A model generated the notes under the pieces. The model had not been told where the DNA came from, did not search any database, and saw nothing but the letters and a program-made list of their open reading frames with translations. Positions 55,701 through 63,962 of a stretch of DNA of 64,000 nucleotides are shown here, one piece after another (positions within the stretch are counted from its first letter, which is position 1; each line of letters begins with the position of its first letter). Source of the stretch: Candidatus Mycobacterium wuenschmannii (GTDB taxonomy: Bacteria; Actinomycetota; Actinomycetes; Mycobacteriales; Mycobacteriaceae); contig NZ_CP126981.1 in assembly GCF_030252325.1 (NCBI RefSeq), positions 3,782,001 through 3,846,000 of the forward strand. The letters run 5' to 3'. Made by a program: the position numbers and the translations under genes.

Positions 55701-57549
55701 CGGCCAGATCGGTGCCGGTGATGATGTCGGCACTCCACGGCGTCGCGGCCTTCGGGTCGTCGAGCGCGACCCCGACGTCGGCGATGGCCAGCGCGGCCAG
55801 GGTGTCGGTCGAGGCGAAGTCGCGATGCAGCGCGGTGATCAGCAGTACCGGTCCGCGGTCGGCGCGCAGGTCGCGGACCAGCTTGAGCAACGGCGTGCCG
55901 CTGGGGTGGCTGGCGGCGACGCTGGCCGCGAGGTCCTGAGTGCCTGCGACATGGCGCAGCACGACGCGGGCGCCGGTGCGATTCGCGATCTGCAGCAGTG
56001 GCACCGCGTACGGGTCGACCTCCCAGCCGACTTCGACGTGACCGACGGTCTCCCCGTCGACGACGAGGTCGGCGTGCTCGAGCCCCTGGGCCGGGGCGGC
56101 CGACGGTCCCTCGGCCCGCAGCCAGCGCAGCCGCGCGGTGTTCGCGGGAAGCTCGTCCGGATCGGGCTCGGGCGGCTGCTCGGAGTGCAGCAGTGCGTCG
56201 GCGACCTCGTACACCCGGTCGTCGTCCCAACCGGTGATGTCGCCGCGGGCGTGCAGCACCGCGCGGTGGTCGCCGCGCAGGGCGGCGCCGTCGATGACGA
56301 CGACCTTGACCCGGTCCAGCCGGCGTAGCGCACCGGGATCGAGGATCATCTGCCCGTCGTCGGCCAGTCCACGGCCCAGCACCGCAGCGAAGGACTGGCG
56401 ACCCATGTGGGCGGCCTTCGGGATTCCGGCCAGCACGGCGCCGGCCGCGTCCTCGGTGCCGCCGCCGGCGACCAGCGCGCTGGCCGCGGCGATCAGCGAG
56501 CCGTTGGCGGCCGAGTCGACGTACTCCTCGACCGGCCCGGCCATCGAACCCTTCGCGCTGTCGATGGCGGCGTCGATCGACCCGTCCACCACGACATGTG
56601 ACGCCTCGCCGGCCGCCGCTGCTGCCCAATTATGTTGGGCTGCCTGTGCTTTCGCGACACCCGTGGATGAGATGACGGGGACGACGGGGGCCTGGGGTCG
56701 GCTCGGAGAGGCAAGTTGCGGCTCCCGGTCGCGCCAACGGCGGCGGTGCGCCTCGGCCTCGGAGATCTGCAGGACGCGCTCGGCCAGGTTCAGCAGCGGC
56801 GTGCCGACCGCCTGGGTCAGCCCGTTGGCGGCGGCGGTCGATGCGGCGAGGGCCAGGTCGGTGCCGACCCGGCCCAGCCGCGACTCGAGCACGGCCACCA
56901 TCCGCGGCTGGTCTTTCAGCAGCGCGGCGGCGGCGCGGGTGGTCTTGGGCGCGGCGGGCAACTTCACGACCCAACCGGTGACGGCGGCGCCGATCGCCAC
57001 GGCGTCGAAGACGGCCGCGGTCAGCGGCACCAGAACCGCCAGCGGGTTACCGGGGTCGGCGAACGGCGCGATCCGGATCTGCGGCTCGCGTCCGGCGGCG
57101 GCCAAGTCCGCGGCAGCGCCGTTCACCACGTCGCGGACCGTTTCGAGCACGACGTCGGCGTCGGCATCGTCATCGAGTTCGACGACCAAGCGGCCCAGGG
57201 CTCCCTCGACGTGCGCGTGGGCGACGCCCGCGACCGCGCGCACCGGGCCTTCGACCACGGCAGCGTGCTCGTGCCAGCGCGGGAACGGCAACAGCGGGTC
57301 GAGATCCAGGTGCACGCGCCGCCCGGCCTGCCATCGCACGGTCGCCGAGGCGCCGTCGCGGCTGCCGTTGGTCGATCGGCCGCTGCCCAACACCCAGGCC
57401 GTCGAGTGAGTGACGGTGTCGACCACCGGAGCGGTCAGCGTCGACACGGCATCGGCGGCGCTTGCCACGCTCTGCGCCCCGGCCTGCAGCATCTGCACCG
57501 CTCCACCGGCTACGCCGCCGAGCAAGGCGGTCACACCTGGAACCCTCAT
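52720..57549 (-). CDS. ctpI: Giant P-type cation-transporting ATPase CtpI
   Basis: 1609 aa, close to the 1632 of M. tuberculosis CtpI (Rv0107c). Membrane ATPase with an extended N-terminus of about 700 residues. Catalytic motifs are intact: actuator LLTGESLPVDKQ, phosphorylation site VCFDKTGTLTENRL, and hinge MVGDGANDAAAIRMADVG. Cation unknown. The ATG at 57549 (MRVPGVTALLGG) with GAAGGG upstream is preferred over an earlier in-frame codon. In M. tuberculosis ctpI neighbours the Rv0106/rpmB1 pair; here mrf is 6 kb away. Confidence 0.9.
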   Translation of the reverse strand: MRVPGVTALLGGVAGGAVQMLQAGAQSVASAADAVSTLTAPVVDTVTHSTAWVLGSGRSTNGSRDGASATVRWQAGRRVHLDLDPLLPFPRWHEHAAVVEGPVRAVAGVAHAHVEGALGRLVVELDDDADADVVLETVRDVVNGAAADLAAAGREPQIRIAPFADPGNPLAVLVPLTAAVFDAVAIGAAVTGWVVKLPAAPKTTRAAAALLKDQPRMVAVLESRLGRVGTDLALAASTAAANGLTQAVGTPLLNLAERVLQISEAEAHRRRWRDREPQLASPSRPQAPVVPVISSTGVAKAQAAQHNWAAAAAGEASHVVVDGSIDAAIDSAKGSMAGPVEEYVDSAANGSLIAAASALVAGGGTEDAAGAVLAGIPKAAHMGRQSFAAVLGRGLADDGQMILDPGALRRLDRVKVVVIDGAALRGDHRAVLHARGDITGWDDDRVYEVADALLHSEQPPEPDPDELPANTARLRWLRAEGPSAAPAQGLEHADLVVDGETVGHVEVGWEVDPYAVPLLQIANRTGARVVLRHVAGTQDLAASVAASHPSGTPLLKLVRDLRADRGPVLLITALHRDFASTDTLAALAIADVGVALDDPKAATPWSADIITGTDLAAAVRILSALPAARQASESSVNLAKGGTTLAGLLLVTGNPSGPSNPMAIRRWLNPVNAAAASALMSGAFSAAKVLRQPDPTPQPLTAWHALDPEIVYSRLAGRTRPLTAVESAPAWRRVLEDLSYSPLGSPLRGPARQAGKLLSATRAELSDPLTPILAVGAAASAILGSNVDALLVGGVMAVNAVIGGSQRLRAEAAAAELFAEQDQVARRVVVPTVATSRRRLEAARTTTRTVTVPASSLRPGDVIDLAVPDVVPADARLLVAEDLEVDESLLTGESLPVDKQVDPVAAGDTDRASMLFEGSTIVAGHARAIVVATGVGTAAHRAISAVIDVESSAGVQARLRELTAKVLPLTLAGGAAVSGLALLRRASLRQAVADGVAIAVAAVPEGLPLVATLSQLAAAQRLSTRGVLVRAPRTIEALGRVDTVCFDKTGTLTENRLRLVLSVPASTSPQGPFPGIADPVATDVLRAAARASSQPHEAQGHAHATDEAILKAAESHAGSTDPDWDLLAEVPFESSRGFAASIGTLESNPKQPVLMLKGAPEVVLPRCRFADPQADREHAEALVHNLAEQGLRVLAVAKGNWKRATDDENTDADAVDVAAHDLELIGYVGLADTARASARPLIEGLVDAGRDVVLITGDHPVTARAIARQLGLPADARVITGADLNGLDEDAAAKLSADVQVFARVSPEQKVQIVAALQRCGRVTAMVGDGANDAAAIRMADVGIGVSGRGSSAARGAADIVLTDDDLGVLLDTLVEGRGMWAGVRDAVTILVGGNVGEVLFTIIGTALGSGRAPVGTRQLLLVNLLTDMFPALAVAVTPQFEEPDADEFDTEEEAAEARRAYQLSVLTGPTPSLDVPLMRQIITRGAVTAIGATSAWAIGRWTPGTERRTSTMGLTALVTTQLAQTLLTRRHSPLVVATALGSSAVLVAIVQTPVVSHFFGCTPLGPVAWTGVIGATAGATGLSILAPNFLAKTAGLVQPELAEATADA

Positions 57550-57714
57550 CGCGCACCCTTCGCATGTCTGTTCTGTCGCCCAGGTCCGCCTGGGCAACAC
57601 GGCGGCTTAGCTGTACGACGAAATGGGGAGAACGCTGACATCCCCCGTTAGTAGACGAGCGTACGTGTTACGTGTGAGTCCAGCCGGGCGAAGAATGCGC
57701 CATAGCCAACCGGG

Positions 57715-58662
57715 TCAGTGTGTCGCCGGCAGCCCGAACACCGGGAACAGGTCCGGATCGAGGAAGACGAGCATCCGGGCGATGCCGCGGTCGCCTGGGG
57801 TGATGACGTGAATCGAGTGCGCGCGGAATATGTCGTCGTCGGCGCGGCGGTATTCGGCGAGAGCGGGCCGGCCGTTGGCGGACGTGTCGACAAACGCGAT
57901 GTCGCCGGGTTCGGCGAACGCGCGTCGTGACAGAAACGTCGTGACGGCGTCGCGACCTGTGAACCACACCGGCAGCGGCGGCATCTCGAGGCGGACGTCG
58001 GTCTGCAGCAGGTCGGTCAACGCGGCAAGGTCGGCGTTTTCGAAGGCCGCGCAGTAGCGATCCAGCAACGCTCGGAGGTCCGCGTCGTCCGGTTCGGGCA
58101 CGTCGTCTTCGTTCGGCGCGACCTCAGCGAGGTGGGCGCGCGCTCGCTGCAGCGCGCTGTTCACCGAGGCCGTGGTGGTCTCGAGGAGCTCCGCGACCTC
58201 GGCGGCGCTGAACTGTACGACGTCACGCAGGATCAGCACCGCCCGCTGCCGGGCCGGGAGTTCCTGAAGGGCCGTCGCCACCGCCAACCGCACACTCTGC
58301 CGGACCCCGAATTCGGTCTCGGGGGTCAACGTGTCCGGCAGCGGCTCCAGCCACTGGTGGCTGCCGGTCGGCGCGCCGACGTCGACGTCCGGGTCGACGG
58401 ACCCGGAGCCCAACCCGGCGGGCAGCACTCTTCGGGTGCGGTTCTCCAGCGCCCGCAGGCAGGCGGTGGTCGCAATCCGGTACAGCCAGGTCCGCAGAGC
58501 GGCGCGCTCCTCGAAATCCGAATAGCCGCGCCAACCGCGCAGGTAGGTTTCCTGGACCAGATCCTCGGCGTCCTGTGCCGAGCCGAGCATGCGGTAGCAG
58601 TGCGCGATCAGCTCGCCCCGAAACGGCGCCGCCTGCTCGATGAAGTCTTCCTGCGCGGGCAC
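57715..58662 (-). CDS. ECF sigma factor with C-terminal SnoaL-like domain (SigG/SigJ type)
   Basis: 315 aa. Region 2: PFRGELIAHCYRMLGSAQDA EDLVQETYL; region 4: ALQELPARQRAVLILRDVV then SAAEVAELLETTTASVNSAL. From about residue 190 a SnoaL-like module (LRALLDRYCAAFENADLAAL, FLDPDLFPVFGLPATH) replaces an anti-sigma factor and probably senses or inhibits in cis. GTG 58662 chosen because GGAGAG lies 6 nt upstream. Divergent from an SDR gene. Confidence 0.88.
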   Translation of the reverse strand: MPAQEDFIEQAAPFRGELIAHCYRMLGSAQDAEDLVQETYLRGWRGYSDFEERAALRTWLYRIATTACLRALENRTRRVLPAGLGSGSVDPDVDVGAPTGSHQWLEPLPDTLTPETEFGVRQSVRLAVATALQELPARQRAVLILRDVVQFSAAEVAELLETTTASVNSALQRARAHLAEVAPNEDDVPEPDDADLRALLDRYCAAFENADLAALTDLLQTDVRLEMPPLPVWFTGRDAVTTFLSRRAFAEPGDIAFVDTSANGRPALAEYRRADDDIFRAHSIHVITPGDRGIARMLVFLDPDLFPVFGLPATH

Positions 58663-58705
58663 GGCAACTCTCCTCTCCGTGAATACAGAGACGTGCGGTC
58701 CGCGA

Positions 58706-58732
58706 AATTCATCGGCCTGCCCGCGATGAATT
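58706..58732. promoter_or_regulatory. 9-bp inverted repeat between sigma factor and SDR
   Basis: AATTCATCG (58706-58714) and CGATGAATT (58724-58732), spacer 9 bp, perfect. It lies centrally in the 96-bp divergent spacer, so it could be an operator for both genes. The regulator is unknown. Confidence 0.5.
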
Positions 58733-58758
58733 CCGGCGCGGCGACGTATCGAACCACT

Positions 58759-59481
58759 ATGACCCTTCACCCTTCCCTTGAGAACCGGACGCTGGCCGGC
58801 ACGACCGCGATCGTGACCGGCGCCAGCCGCGGATTCGGCCGCGCGATCGCCGAGACCCTGGCCACCGCGGGCGCGCACGTGGTCGGCGTCGCGCGCAGCG
58901 GCGCGGCGGTGGCCGCGGACGCCGCCGACCCCGAGGTGGCGAATCGCCTCATCGGAGAGCACAAGCCGCACACACTGGTGCTGTGCGCGGGGGCGACGCC
59001 GACGATGCGCCCACTGCACGAGCAGACATGGGAGAGCTTCAGCCAGAACTGGAACGTGGACGTCGCGCAGGCGTTCCACTGGACACGCGCGGCGCTGACC
59101 CTGCCGTTGGCCCCGGGCAGCACGGTCATCCTGGTGTCGAGCGGTGCCGCGCTAAACGGCTCACCGCTCAGCGGCGGCTACGCGGGCGCGAAGGCCGCCG
59201 TGAAGTTCGTCGCCGATTACGCCGCCCTCGAATCCGACCGGGCCGGCCTCGGCATCCGATTCACCTCGGTGTTGCCGCGTCTGACTGCCGCAACCGAAAT
59301 GGGCGCCGAAGCCGTTGCGGCATATGCCGATCGGCAGGGCGTCGACATCGACGCCTTCCTCCGCGCGGCCGGGCCACCACTCACCGCGGAGCAGGTCGGC
59401 CGGTCGGTGCTCGAGCTCGCCACCCGACCACTTGACGGCTCGTATCTACTCACCGCCGCGGGCTTGTCGGAGCTCAACTGA
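58759..59481 (+). CDS. Short-chain dehydrogenase/reductase (SDR)
   Basis: 240 aa. Cofactor motif AIVTGASRGFGRAIAETLA, NAD-site LVLCAGATPTM and the YAGAKAAVKFV active site with Tyr-x3-Lys. Substrate unknown. Divergent from the sigma factor and 20 bp upstream of a DUF899 gene, probably in one operon. Confidence 0.88.
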   Translation: MTLHPSLENRTLAGTTAIVTGASRGFGRAIAETLATAGAHVVGVARSGAAVAADAADPEVANRLIGEHKPHTLVLCAGATPTMRPLHEQTWESFSQNWNVDVAQAFHWTRAALTLPLAPGSTVILVSSGAALNGSPLSGGYAGAKAAVKFVADYAALESDRAGLGIRFTSVLPRLTAATEMGAEAVAAYADRQGVDIDAFLRAAGPPLTAEQVGRSVLELATRPLDGSYLLTAAGLSELN

Positions 59482-59501
59482 AATAGAAAGGGAGACAACA
59501 G

Positions 59502-60236
59502 ATGAAGACACCACCGATCGTATCGGCCCAAGAGTGGACGGCCGCGCAGCACCAGATGCGGGTGCGGGAGAAGGAAGCCATGCGCGTGCACGACGCGCTC
59601 GCGGCGCAGCGCCGGCGGATGCCCTGGCTGCCTGTCGAGAAGAACTACGAGTTCGACGGCCCGGACGGCAGAGTCGATCTGCTGGGCCTGTTTCAGGGTC
59701 GCCGGCAGTTGCTGGTCTACCGCGCCTTCGTCGGGCCTGAGATCGACGGCTGGCCGGATCACGGCTGCCGCGGTTGCTCGATGATCGCCGACCACATCGG
59801 CAACCTGGCCCACCTCAATGCGCGCGATGCCACGCTGGTGTTCGTCTCTCGCGCGCCGCAGGACGGCATCGACCGGTTGAAGGAGCGGATGGGCTGGCGG
59901 ATGCCGTGGTACTCGATCACCGACGACTTCGACGTGGACTTCGGCGTGGACGAATGGCACGGCACCAACGTGTTCATCCACGACGACGCGCGGGTCTACC
60001 GGACATACTTCATCAGCGGCCGGGGTGACGAGGTGCTGGGCAACACCTGGAGTTTCCTGGACCTGACCCCGTTGGGCCGACAGGAGAATTGGGAAGACTC
60101 GCCGGAGGGCTATCCGCAGGGCCCGCCCTATGAATGGTGGGACTGGCACGACACCTACGGCGAACACGAGCCGTCGCGCTGGTTCGGCGATCCCGATCCG
60201 AACGATCCCAACGATCCGCGACCCGCCCGCACCTGA
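59502..60236 (+). CDS. DUF899 thioredoxin-fold-like protein
   Basis: 244 aa of the DUF899 family: YEFDGPDGRVDLLGLFQGRR then HGCRGCSMIADHIGNLAHLN and MPWYSITDDFDVDFGVDEWHG. A CxxC-type pair (CRGC) lies in a thioredoxin-like context, suggesting a redox role. Excellent RBS (AAAGGGAG). Confidence 0.85.
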   Translation: MKTPPIVSAQEWTAAQHQMRVREKEAMRVHDALAAQRRRMPWLPVEKNYEFDGPDGRVDLLGLFQGRRQLLVYRAFVGPEIDGWPDHGCRGCSMIADHIGNLAHLNARDATLVFVSRAPQDGIDRLKERMGWRMPWYSITDDFDVDFGVDEWHGTNVFIHDDARVYRTYFISGRGDEVLGNTWSFLDLTPLGRQENWEDSPEGYPQGPPYEWWDWHDTYGEHEPSRWFGDPDPNDPNDPRPART

Positions 60237-60291
60237 GATGTTGCGTGCGGTGTCAGCGGTGCTGCCGACGTTGGGGTGCGGCCAGTAAGTT

Positions 60292-60314
60292 CTTCCGGAA
60301 AGGGAAACCGGAAG
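60292..60314 (+). promoter_or_regulatory. Hairpin over the nitroreductase ribosome-binding site
   Basis: CTTCCGG (60292-60298) pairs with CCGGAAG (60308-60314) around AAAGGGAAA. The 3' arm overlaps the RBS GAAGGGAG, so folding in mRNA could sequester it; alternatively it is a protein operator. Confidence 0.4.
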
Positions 60315-60323
60315 GGAGACGGC

Positions 60324-60983
60324 ATGTCGGCAGCGACCAGTGACGTGTGGGAAGCCATGTCGACCGCGCGGACGATCCGGCGGTTCACCGACCAGCCGGT
60401 CGACGACGCCACGCTGGAGCGATGCCTGCAAGCGGCGATGTGGGCACCCTCCGGCGCGAACGCGCAGGCATGGCGGTTCGTCGTGTTGCGCTCGCCCGAG
60501 CAGCGGGCGGTCGTGGCCAAGGCGGCGGCCCAGGCGCTCGAGGTGATCGAACCGGTGTACGGCATGAGCCGGCCCGCCGCCGCCGATCACAGCCGTCGCG
60601 CGCGCAGCAATCGCGCAACCTACGAGCTACATGACCGCGCGGGCGGATTCACGTCGATCCTGTTCGCGCAGAAGCACTTTCCAACGGCCTCCGAGCTACT
60701 TCTCGGCGGCTCGATCTTTCCCGCGATGCAGAATTTTCTGCTGGCTGCGCGCGCGCAGGGCCTGGGCGCGTGCCTGACCAGCTGGGGTGCCTACGGCGGC
60801 GAGAAGCTCCTGCGAGAAGCGGTCGGGGTGCCGGATGACTGGATGGTGGCCGGGCACATCGTGATCGGCTGGCCGAAGGGCAACCACGGCCCGGTTCGCC
60901 GTCGGCCCTTGAGTGAGGTGGTCAACTACGACCGCTGGGACGATCTGGCGGTCGAGCGGTTGGTGAACCGACCGGGGTCGTGA
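60324..60983 (+). CDS. Nitroreductase-family protein
   Basis: 219-residue FMN-dependent NAD(P)H oxidoreductase of the nitroreductase fold. RTIRRFTDQPVDDATLERCL and AAMWAPSGANAQAWRFVVL are classic. FLLAARAQGLGACLTSW is the FMN cleft. Substrate: quinones, nitroaromatics or iodotyrosine-like; cannot say. Confidence 0.9.
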   Translation: MSAATSDVWEAMSTARTIRRFTDQPVDDATLERCLQAAMWAPSGANAQAWRFVVLRSPEQRAVVAKAAAQALEVIEPVYGMSRPAAADHSRRARSNRATYELHDRAGGFTSILFAQKHFPTASELLLGGSIFPAMQNFLLAARAQGLGACLTSWGAYGGEKLLREAVGVPDDWMVAGHIVIGWPKGNHGPVRRRPLSEVVNYDRWDDLAVERLVNRPGS

Positions 60984-61038
60984 ATCGTCGTTCTCATGGC
61001 GCCGGTCGGCGTTACATCGACGAGGGGATTGGCGTGCG

Positions 61039-61488
61039 TTGACGGCAACACGAAGTTCGGCAGTCGGTCAGGCGATCAGCAGGTACGGCCTCGCGCTGAT
61101 CTTGGCGTGGATCGGGTTCGGCAAGTACATCAAAATGGAAAGCCGGGTACTCATCGAGCACAGCCCGCTGATGAGTTGGGTGTATGACATTTTCAGCGTG
61201 ACCACCGTGGCTCGCGGTCTCGGAACACTGGAGATCGCGACCGCGATCCTGATCGCATCGCGACCGTTTTCGGCGAGACTCTCTGCCGCCGGTAGCGCCT
61301 TGGCGATCGTGCTGTTCTGCGGAACGCTGAGTTTTCTGTTCACCACGCCCGGTGTGGTCACCCGGTTCGTCGGGCCGGTGCCGGTGCTCTCGGCAATGCC
61401 CGGCCAATTCCTACTGAAAGACATCGTGCTGCTTGGCGTGGCGGTGTGGACACTGGGCGAAGCGCTGCAAGCGTCATCGGCCGGATGA
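61039..61488 (+). CDS. DUF417 (YkgB-like) integral membrane protein
   Basis: 149 aa with about four membrane helices: ISRYGLALILAWIGFGKYIK at the N-terminus, LGTLEIATAILIASR, and SFLFTTPGVVTRFVG. Some DUF417 proteins are linked to oxidative stress (RclC). Starts with TTG 61039 with GAGGGG 11 nt upstream. Confidence 0.78.
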   Translation: MTATRSSAVGQAISRYGLALILAWIGFGKYIKMESRVLIEHSPLMSWVYDIFSVTTVARGLGTLEIATAILIASRPFSARLSAAGSALAIVLFCGTLSFLFTTPGVVTRFVGPVPVLSAMPGQFLLKDIVLLGVAVWTLGEALQASSAG

Positions 61489-61502
61489 GCGGTCGTGCGG
61501 AC

Positions 61503-62312
61503 TCACCACGGCGCGTCTGCCCAACCGAGGAAGCGGGCGCCGGGCGTCGGGTCGAAGGTGTTCATCACCTGGACGTTGTGGCCTGCGCCGGCCAGGCCCC
61601 GATAAGAAGCCAGTACGCCCCCGGATACGAATGTGCCGTCACCCTGGGCGATGTCGACGTGACCGAGATCGCCGGGCAACGAATTCTCGGAAAACACCAA
61701 CGCGCCGCGCGGGAAGTTCTGGTCCATGTGGATGCGCCCCTCCGCGGCGAGCTTGTCACGGAATTCCTTGGCGGTATGGGCGCCGATTCCACTCACGCCG
61801 TAAGACCAGGCGACAAAGTTCCCGCAGCCCTGCGGACCGAACATATCCGTACCGACCGCTGAGTTCGCCTTGGCAACAGCATCATTCGCCCGAGCGCTGA
61901 CGCCCGCGGGCGCCGCCTGGTTGCAGTCCGGGCCTAGCGGGTCCAGAGTGTGAGTCTCGATGTCGACGGCTGCGACGTAGTGGCCGTCGGACGTCCGATA
62001 CCAGAGGTCGTCCCGGCTCTCGGGAATATTGGAGCTGAAAAAGCCGCTGACACGCTGACCGCTGGCGTGGCAGACCAACGTAAGCTGTTGTCCCGCATCA
62101 TAAAAGCCATCCTGGGAGCCCAGATCGGGACCATTGGTACGCGGGGTCCTGTGCTTCACCGCGGCCGTCGTGTCGGCATCCGCCGTCGGCCCTACCGACA
62201 CGGCCTGCGTGAGTCCCGCCGCGATCACCGCCGCGCACATGATGACGTATCGGCGACGGTGTCGTTCGACCCTCAAGGCACGGCGCAATGGTCCTCCCCC
62301 AAGCCAGCTCAC
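61503..62312 (-). CDS. Secreted CHAP-like peptidoglycan hydrolase candidate
   Basis: 269 aa. A basic start (about 22 residues) precedes a hydrophobic signal segment (MCAAVIAAGLTQAVSVG), so export is likely. An SH3-like stretch (VSGFFSSNIPESRDDLWYRT) follows. The catalytic pair may be Cys in GCGNFVAWSYGVSG and His in LGHVDIAQGDGTFVSGG, as in CHAP/NlpC-type amidases. Active-site prediction rests on these two motifs only. Confidence 0.65.
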   Translation of the reverse strand: MSWLGGGPLRRALRVERHRRRYVIMCAAVIAAGLTQAVSVGPTADADTTAAVKHRTPRTNGPDLGSQDGFYDAGQQLTLVCHASGQRVSGFFSSNIPESRDDLWYRTSDGHYVAAVDIETHTLDPLGPDCNQAAPAGVSARANDAVAKANSAVGTDMFGPQGCGNFVAWSYGVSGIGAHTAKEFRDKLAAEGRIHMDQNFPRGALVFSENSLPGDLGHVDIAQGDGTFVSGGVLASYRGLAGAGHNVQVMNTFDPTPGARFLGWADAPW

Positions 62313-62372
62313 AACTTACTTGGAAAAGTCCGCGTCACAGGCGATTTCCCGACGCCACGCCGGGGAGCTTCG

Positions 62373-63002
62373 TCAGCGCTTGATGCCCGCAGTGAAGAGG
62401 TCACCGAGTGGGCGCGTCCAGAGCGGACGCCGCACACGGTGTTGTTCGGCAACGGTGAACCCGGCGCCCTCGAACAGTCGCCGCATCTCGGCGGGCGTCG
62501 GATTGTGCGATGGCGTCCACCGACTGCCGGGCAGTAGTGGCCGGCGGGCACTCATCGTCGAGATGGCAACGAGCCCACCCGGGACCAGCACGCGGTGGAA
62601 TTCGCGCAAGGCGGCAGGCTGATCGAAGAAGTGAAAAGCCGACGTGGTCACCACCGCGTCGAGGGCCTCGTCGTCGAAGGGCAGGTGCTCGGCCGGGCCT
62701 CGCCGCCAGTCGACCTCGCCGGGCCGGGCCTGAGCTTGCTTCAGCATGCCCTCGGACATGTCGACGCCGTAGACCGCTGCCGGGTGCAGGTCATTGTGGA
62801 TGCGATCAGCGAGAATGCCTGTGCCGCAAGCGACATCGACCACCTGCGCCGACTGGTGGTCGCGCAATTGCGCGACCACCTCGTCGTGCGCCGGGCGGTA
62901 AACCCACTCCTGCAACACCGGCAGGTTGTAGGCCGGGGCGGCGAAGCCCCAGAACCGCGTGACGACCTCGTTGAATCCGCGACGCTGCGGAGTCTGGGTC
63001 AC
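62373..63002 (-). CDS. SAM-dependent methyltransferase
   Basis: 209 aa. [20 protein letters not shown], then [15 protein letters not shown] (SAM glycine motif), [17 protein letters not shown], and [15 protein letters not shown] 63002 overlaps the upstream gene stop (GTGA). Longer upstream frame shows no homology. Coupled with the next methyltransferase; substrate unknown. Confidence 0.85.
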   Translation of the reverse strand: MTQTPQRRGFNEVVTRFWGFAAPAYNLPVLQEWVYRPAHDEVVAQLRDHQSAQVVDVACGTGILADRIHNDLHPAAVYGVDMSEGMLKQAQARPGEVDWRRGPAEHLPFDDEALDAVVTTSAFHFFDQPAALREFHRVLVPGGLVAISTMSARRPLLPGSRWTPSHNPTPAEMRRLFEGAGFTVAEQHRVRRPLWTRPLGDLFTAGIKR

Positions 63003-63925
63003 TTGGTCGACGTGTAGTAGGTCACGTCGCCGACGTTGACCGAGTCGGTCGACTCGGGCACCGGCGGCAGATCGTGCTCGGCCAGCAGTTCGCTCGCCGT
63101 CCGGCCGACCGAGCGCCAGCCCAGCCCGTCGAGGTATTCGGCGACGTCGGCGCGGTCGCCCTGGTAGCCGAGTTCGTCGAAATCGAGGTCGAACCCGGCG
63201 GCGCGCCACTTGTCGGTGGCCTTGCGCATCATCTCGCGGACCTTCTCCTCGTCGACGTCGCCGGCATTGGGGATGGCTTCGGTGGCCAGCCGGCTGCCGT
63301 CGGCACTGAGCGCAGAGATGTTGTCCAGCAACCGATCCTGCGCCTCGGGCGGCAGGTAGCCCAGCAGCCCCTCGGCGATCCACGCGGTGGGCCGGCTCTT
63401 GTCGAAGCCGGCCTCGGCCAGCGCGGCCGGCCAGTCGTTGCGCAGGTCGATGGCGACCGTGCGGCGGTCGGTGGTCGGGCTCGCGCCCAATTCGGTCAGT
63501 GTCTGGGTCTTGAACGCGATCACCTCGGGCTGGTCGACCTCGAAGACGGTCATGCCGGCCGGCCAATCCAGCCGGTAGGCGCGGGCGTCGAGGCCCGACG
63601 CGAGGATCACGGCCTGGCGGATGCCGGCCTCGGTCGAGTCGGCGAAGAAGGCGTCGAAGAACCGGGTCCGGACGGCCATCGCGTCGGGCATCTGCTGCAG
63701 TTTCCAGGTCGAGTCCTCGTGGTCGACGCTCGAGATGTCGAGGTCACCGCTGGCCCAGCGGGTGAGGAAATCGACCCCGACGGCCTTGACGAGTGGCTCG
63801 GCATACTGGTCGTTGATCAGGGGGTTGTCGGCCTTGGTGGCGACGGCCCGGGCCGCGGCAACCATCGTGGCTGTTGCTCCAACGCTGGTGGCGAGGTCCC
63901 AGGTGTCGTTCTCGGTGCGCGGCAT
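62999..63925 (-). CDS. Mycobacterial SAM-dependent methyltransferase (TIGR00027-type)
   Basis: 308 aa. [20 protein letters not shown] and [20 protein letters not shown] and [15 protein letters not shown] match the leucine-carboxyl-methyltransferase-like family that is expanded in mycobacteria (e.g. Rv0145). Substrate unknown. AAGGAG 8 nt before ATG 63925. It is the first gene of a two-methyltransferase operon. Confidence 0.93.
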   Translation of the reverse strand: MPRTENDTWDLATSVGATATMVAAARAVATKADNPLINDQYAEPLVKAVGVDFLTRWASGDLDISSVDHEDSTWKLQQMPDAMAVRTRFFDAFFADSTEAGIRQAVILASGLDARAYRLDWPAGMTVFEVDQPEVIAFKTQTLTELGASPTTDRRTVAIDLRNDWPAALAEAGFDKSRPTAWIAEGLLGYLPPEAQDRLLDNISALSADGSRLATEAIPNAGDVDEEKVREMMRKATDKWRAAGFDLDFDELGYQGDRADVAEYLDGLGWRSVGRTASELLAEHDLPPVPESTDSVNVGDVTYYTSTK

Positions 63926-63934
63926 TGCGTGCTC

Positions 63935-63962
63935 CTTAGTTAGTCGGGACGTACTTAGTTAG
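63935..63962. promoter_or_regulatory. Tandem CTTAGTTAG repeats upstream of the methyltransferase
   Basis: CTTAGTTAG occurs at 63935-63943 and 63954-63962, with a looser dyad ACTT...AAGT at 63953-63972. Spacing of 19 bp. Probably a regulator site at the promoter; the regulator is unknown. Confidence 0.4.

Noticed and set aside
53726..56629. A 967-codon open frame inside ctpI on the same strand, and a 470-codon frame on the opposite strand at 53921-55333
   Set aside because: Shadows of the strong GC bias of ctpI; Arg/Gly/Pro-rich, low complexity, no family features.
57550..57600. N-terminal extension of CtpI
   Set aside because: No homology and no ribosome-binding site; ATG 57549 has GAAGGG upstream.
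58663..59079. Upstream extension of the sigma factor frame
   Set aside because: It crosses the divergent promoter and the SDR gene; low-complexity residues only.
63003..63566. Upstream extension of the methyltransferase frame that ends at 62373
   Set aside because: It lies inside the other methyltransferase gene and has no homology; GTG 63002 overlaps the stop.
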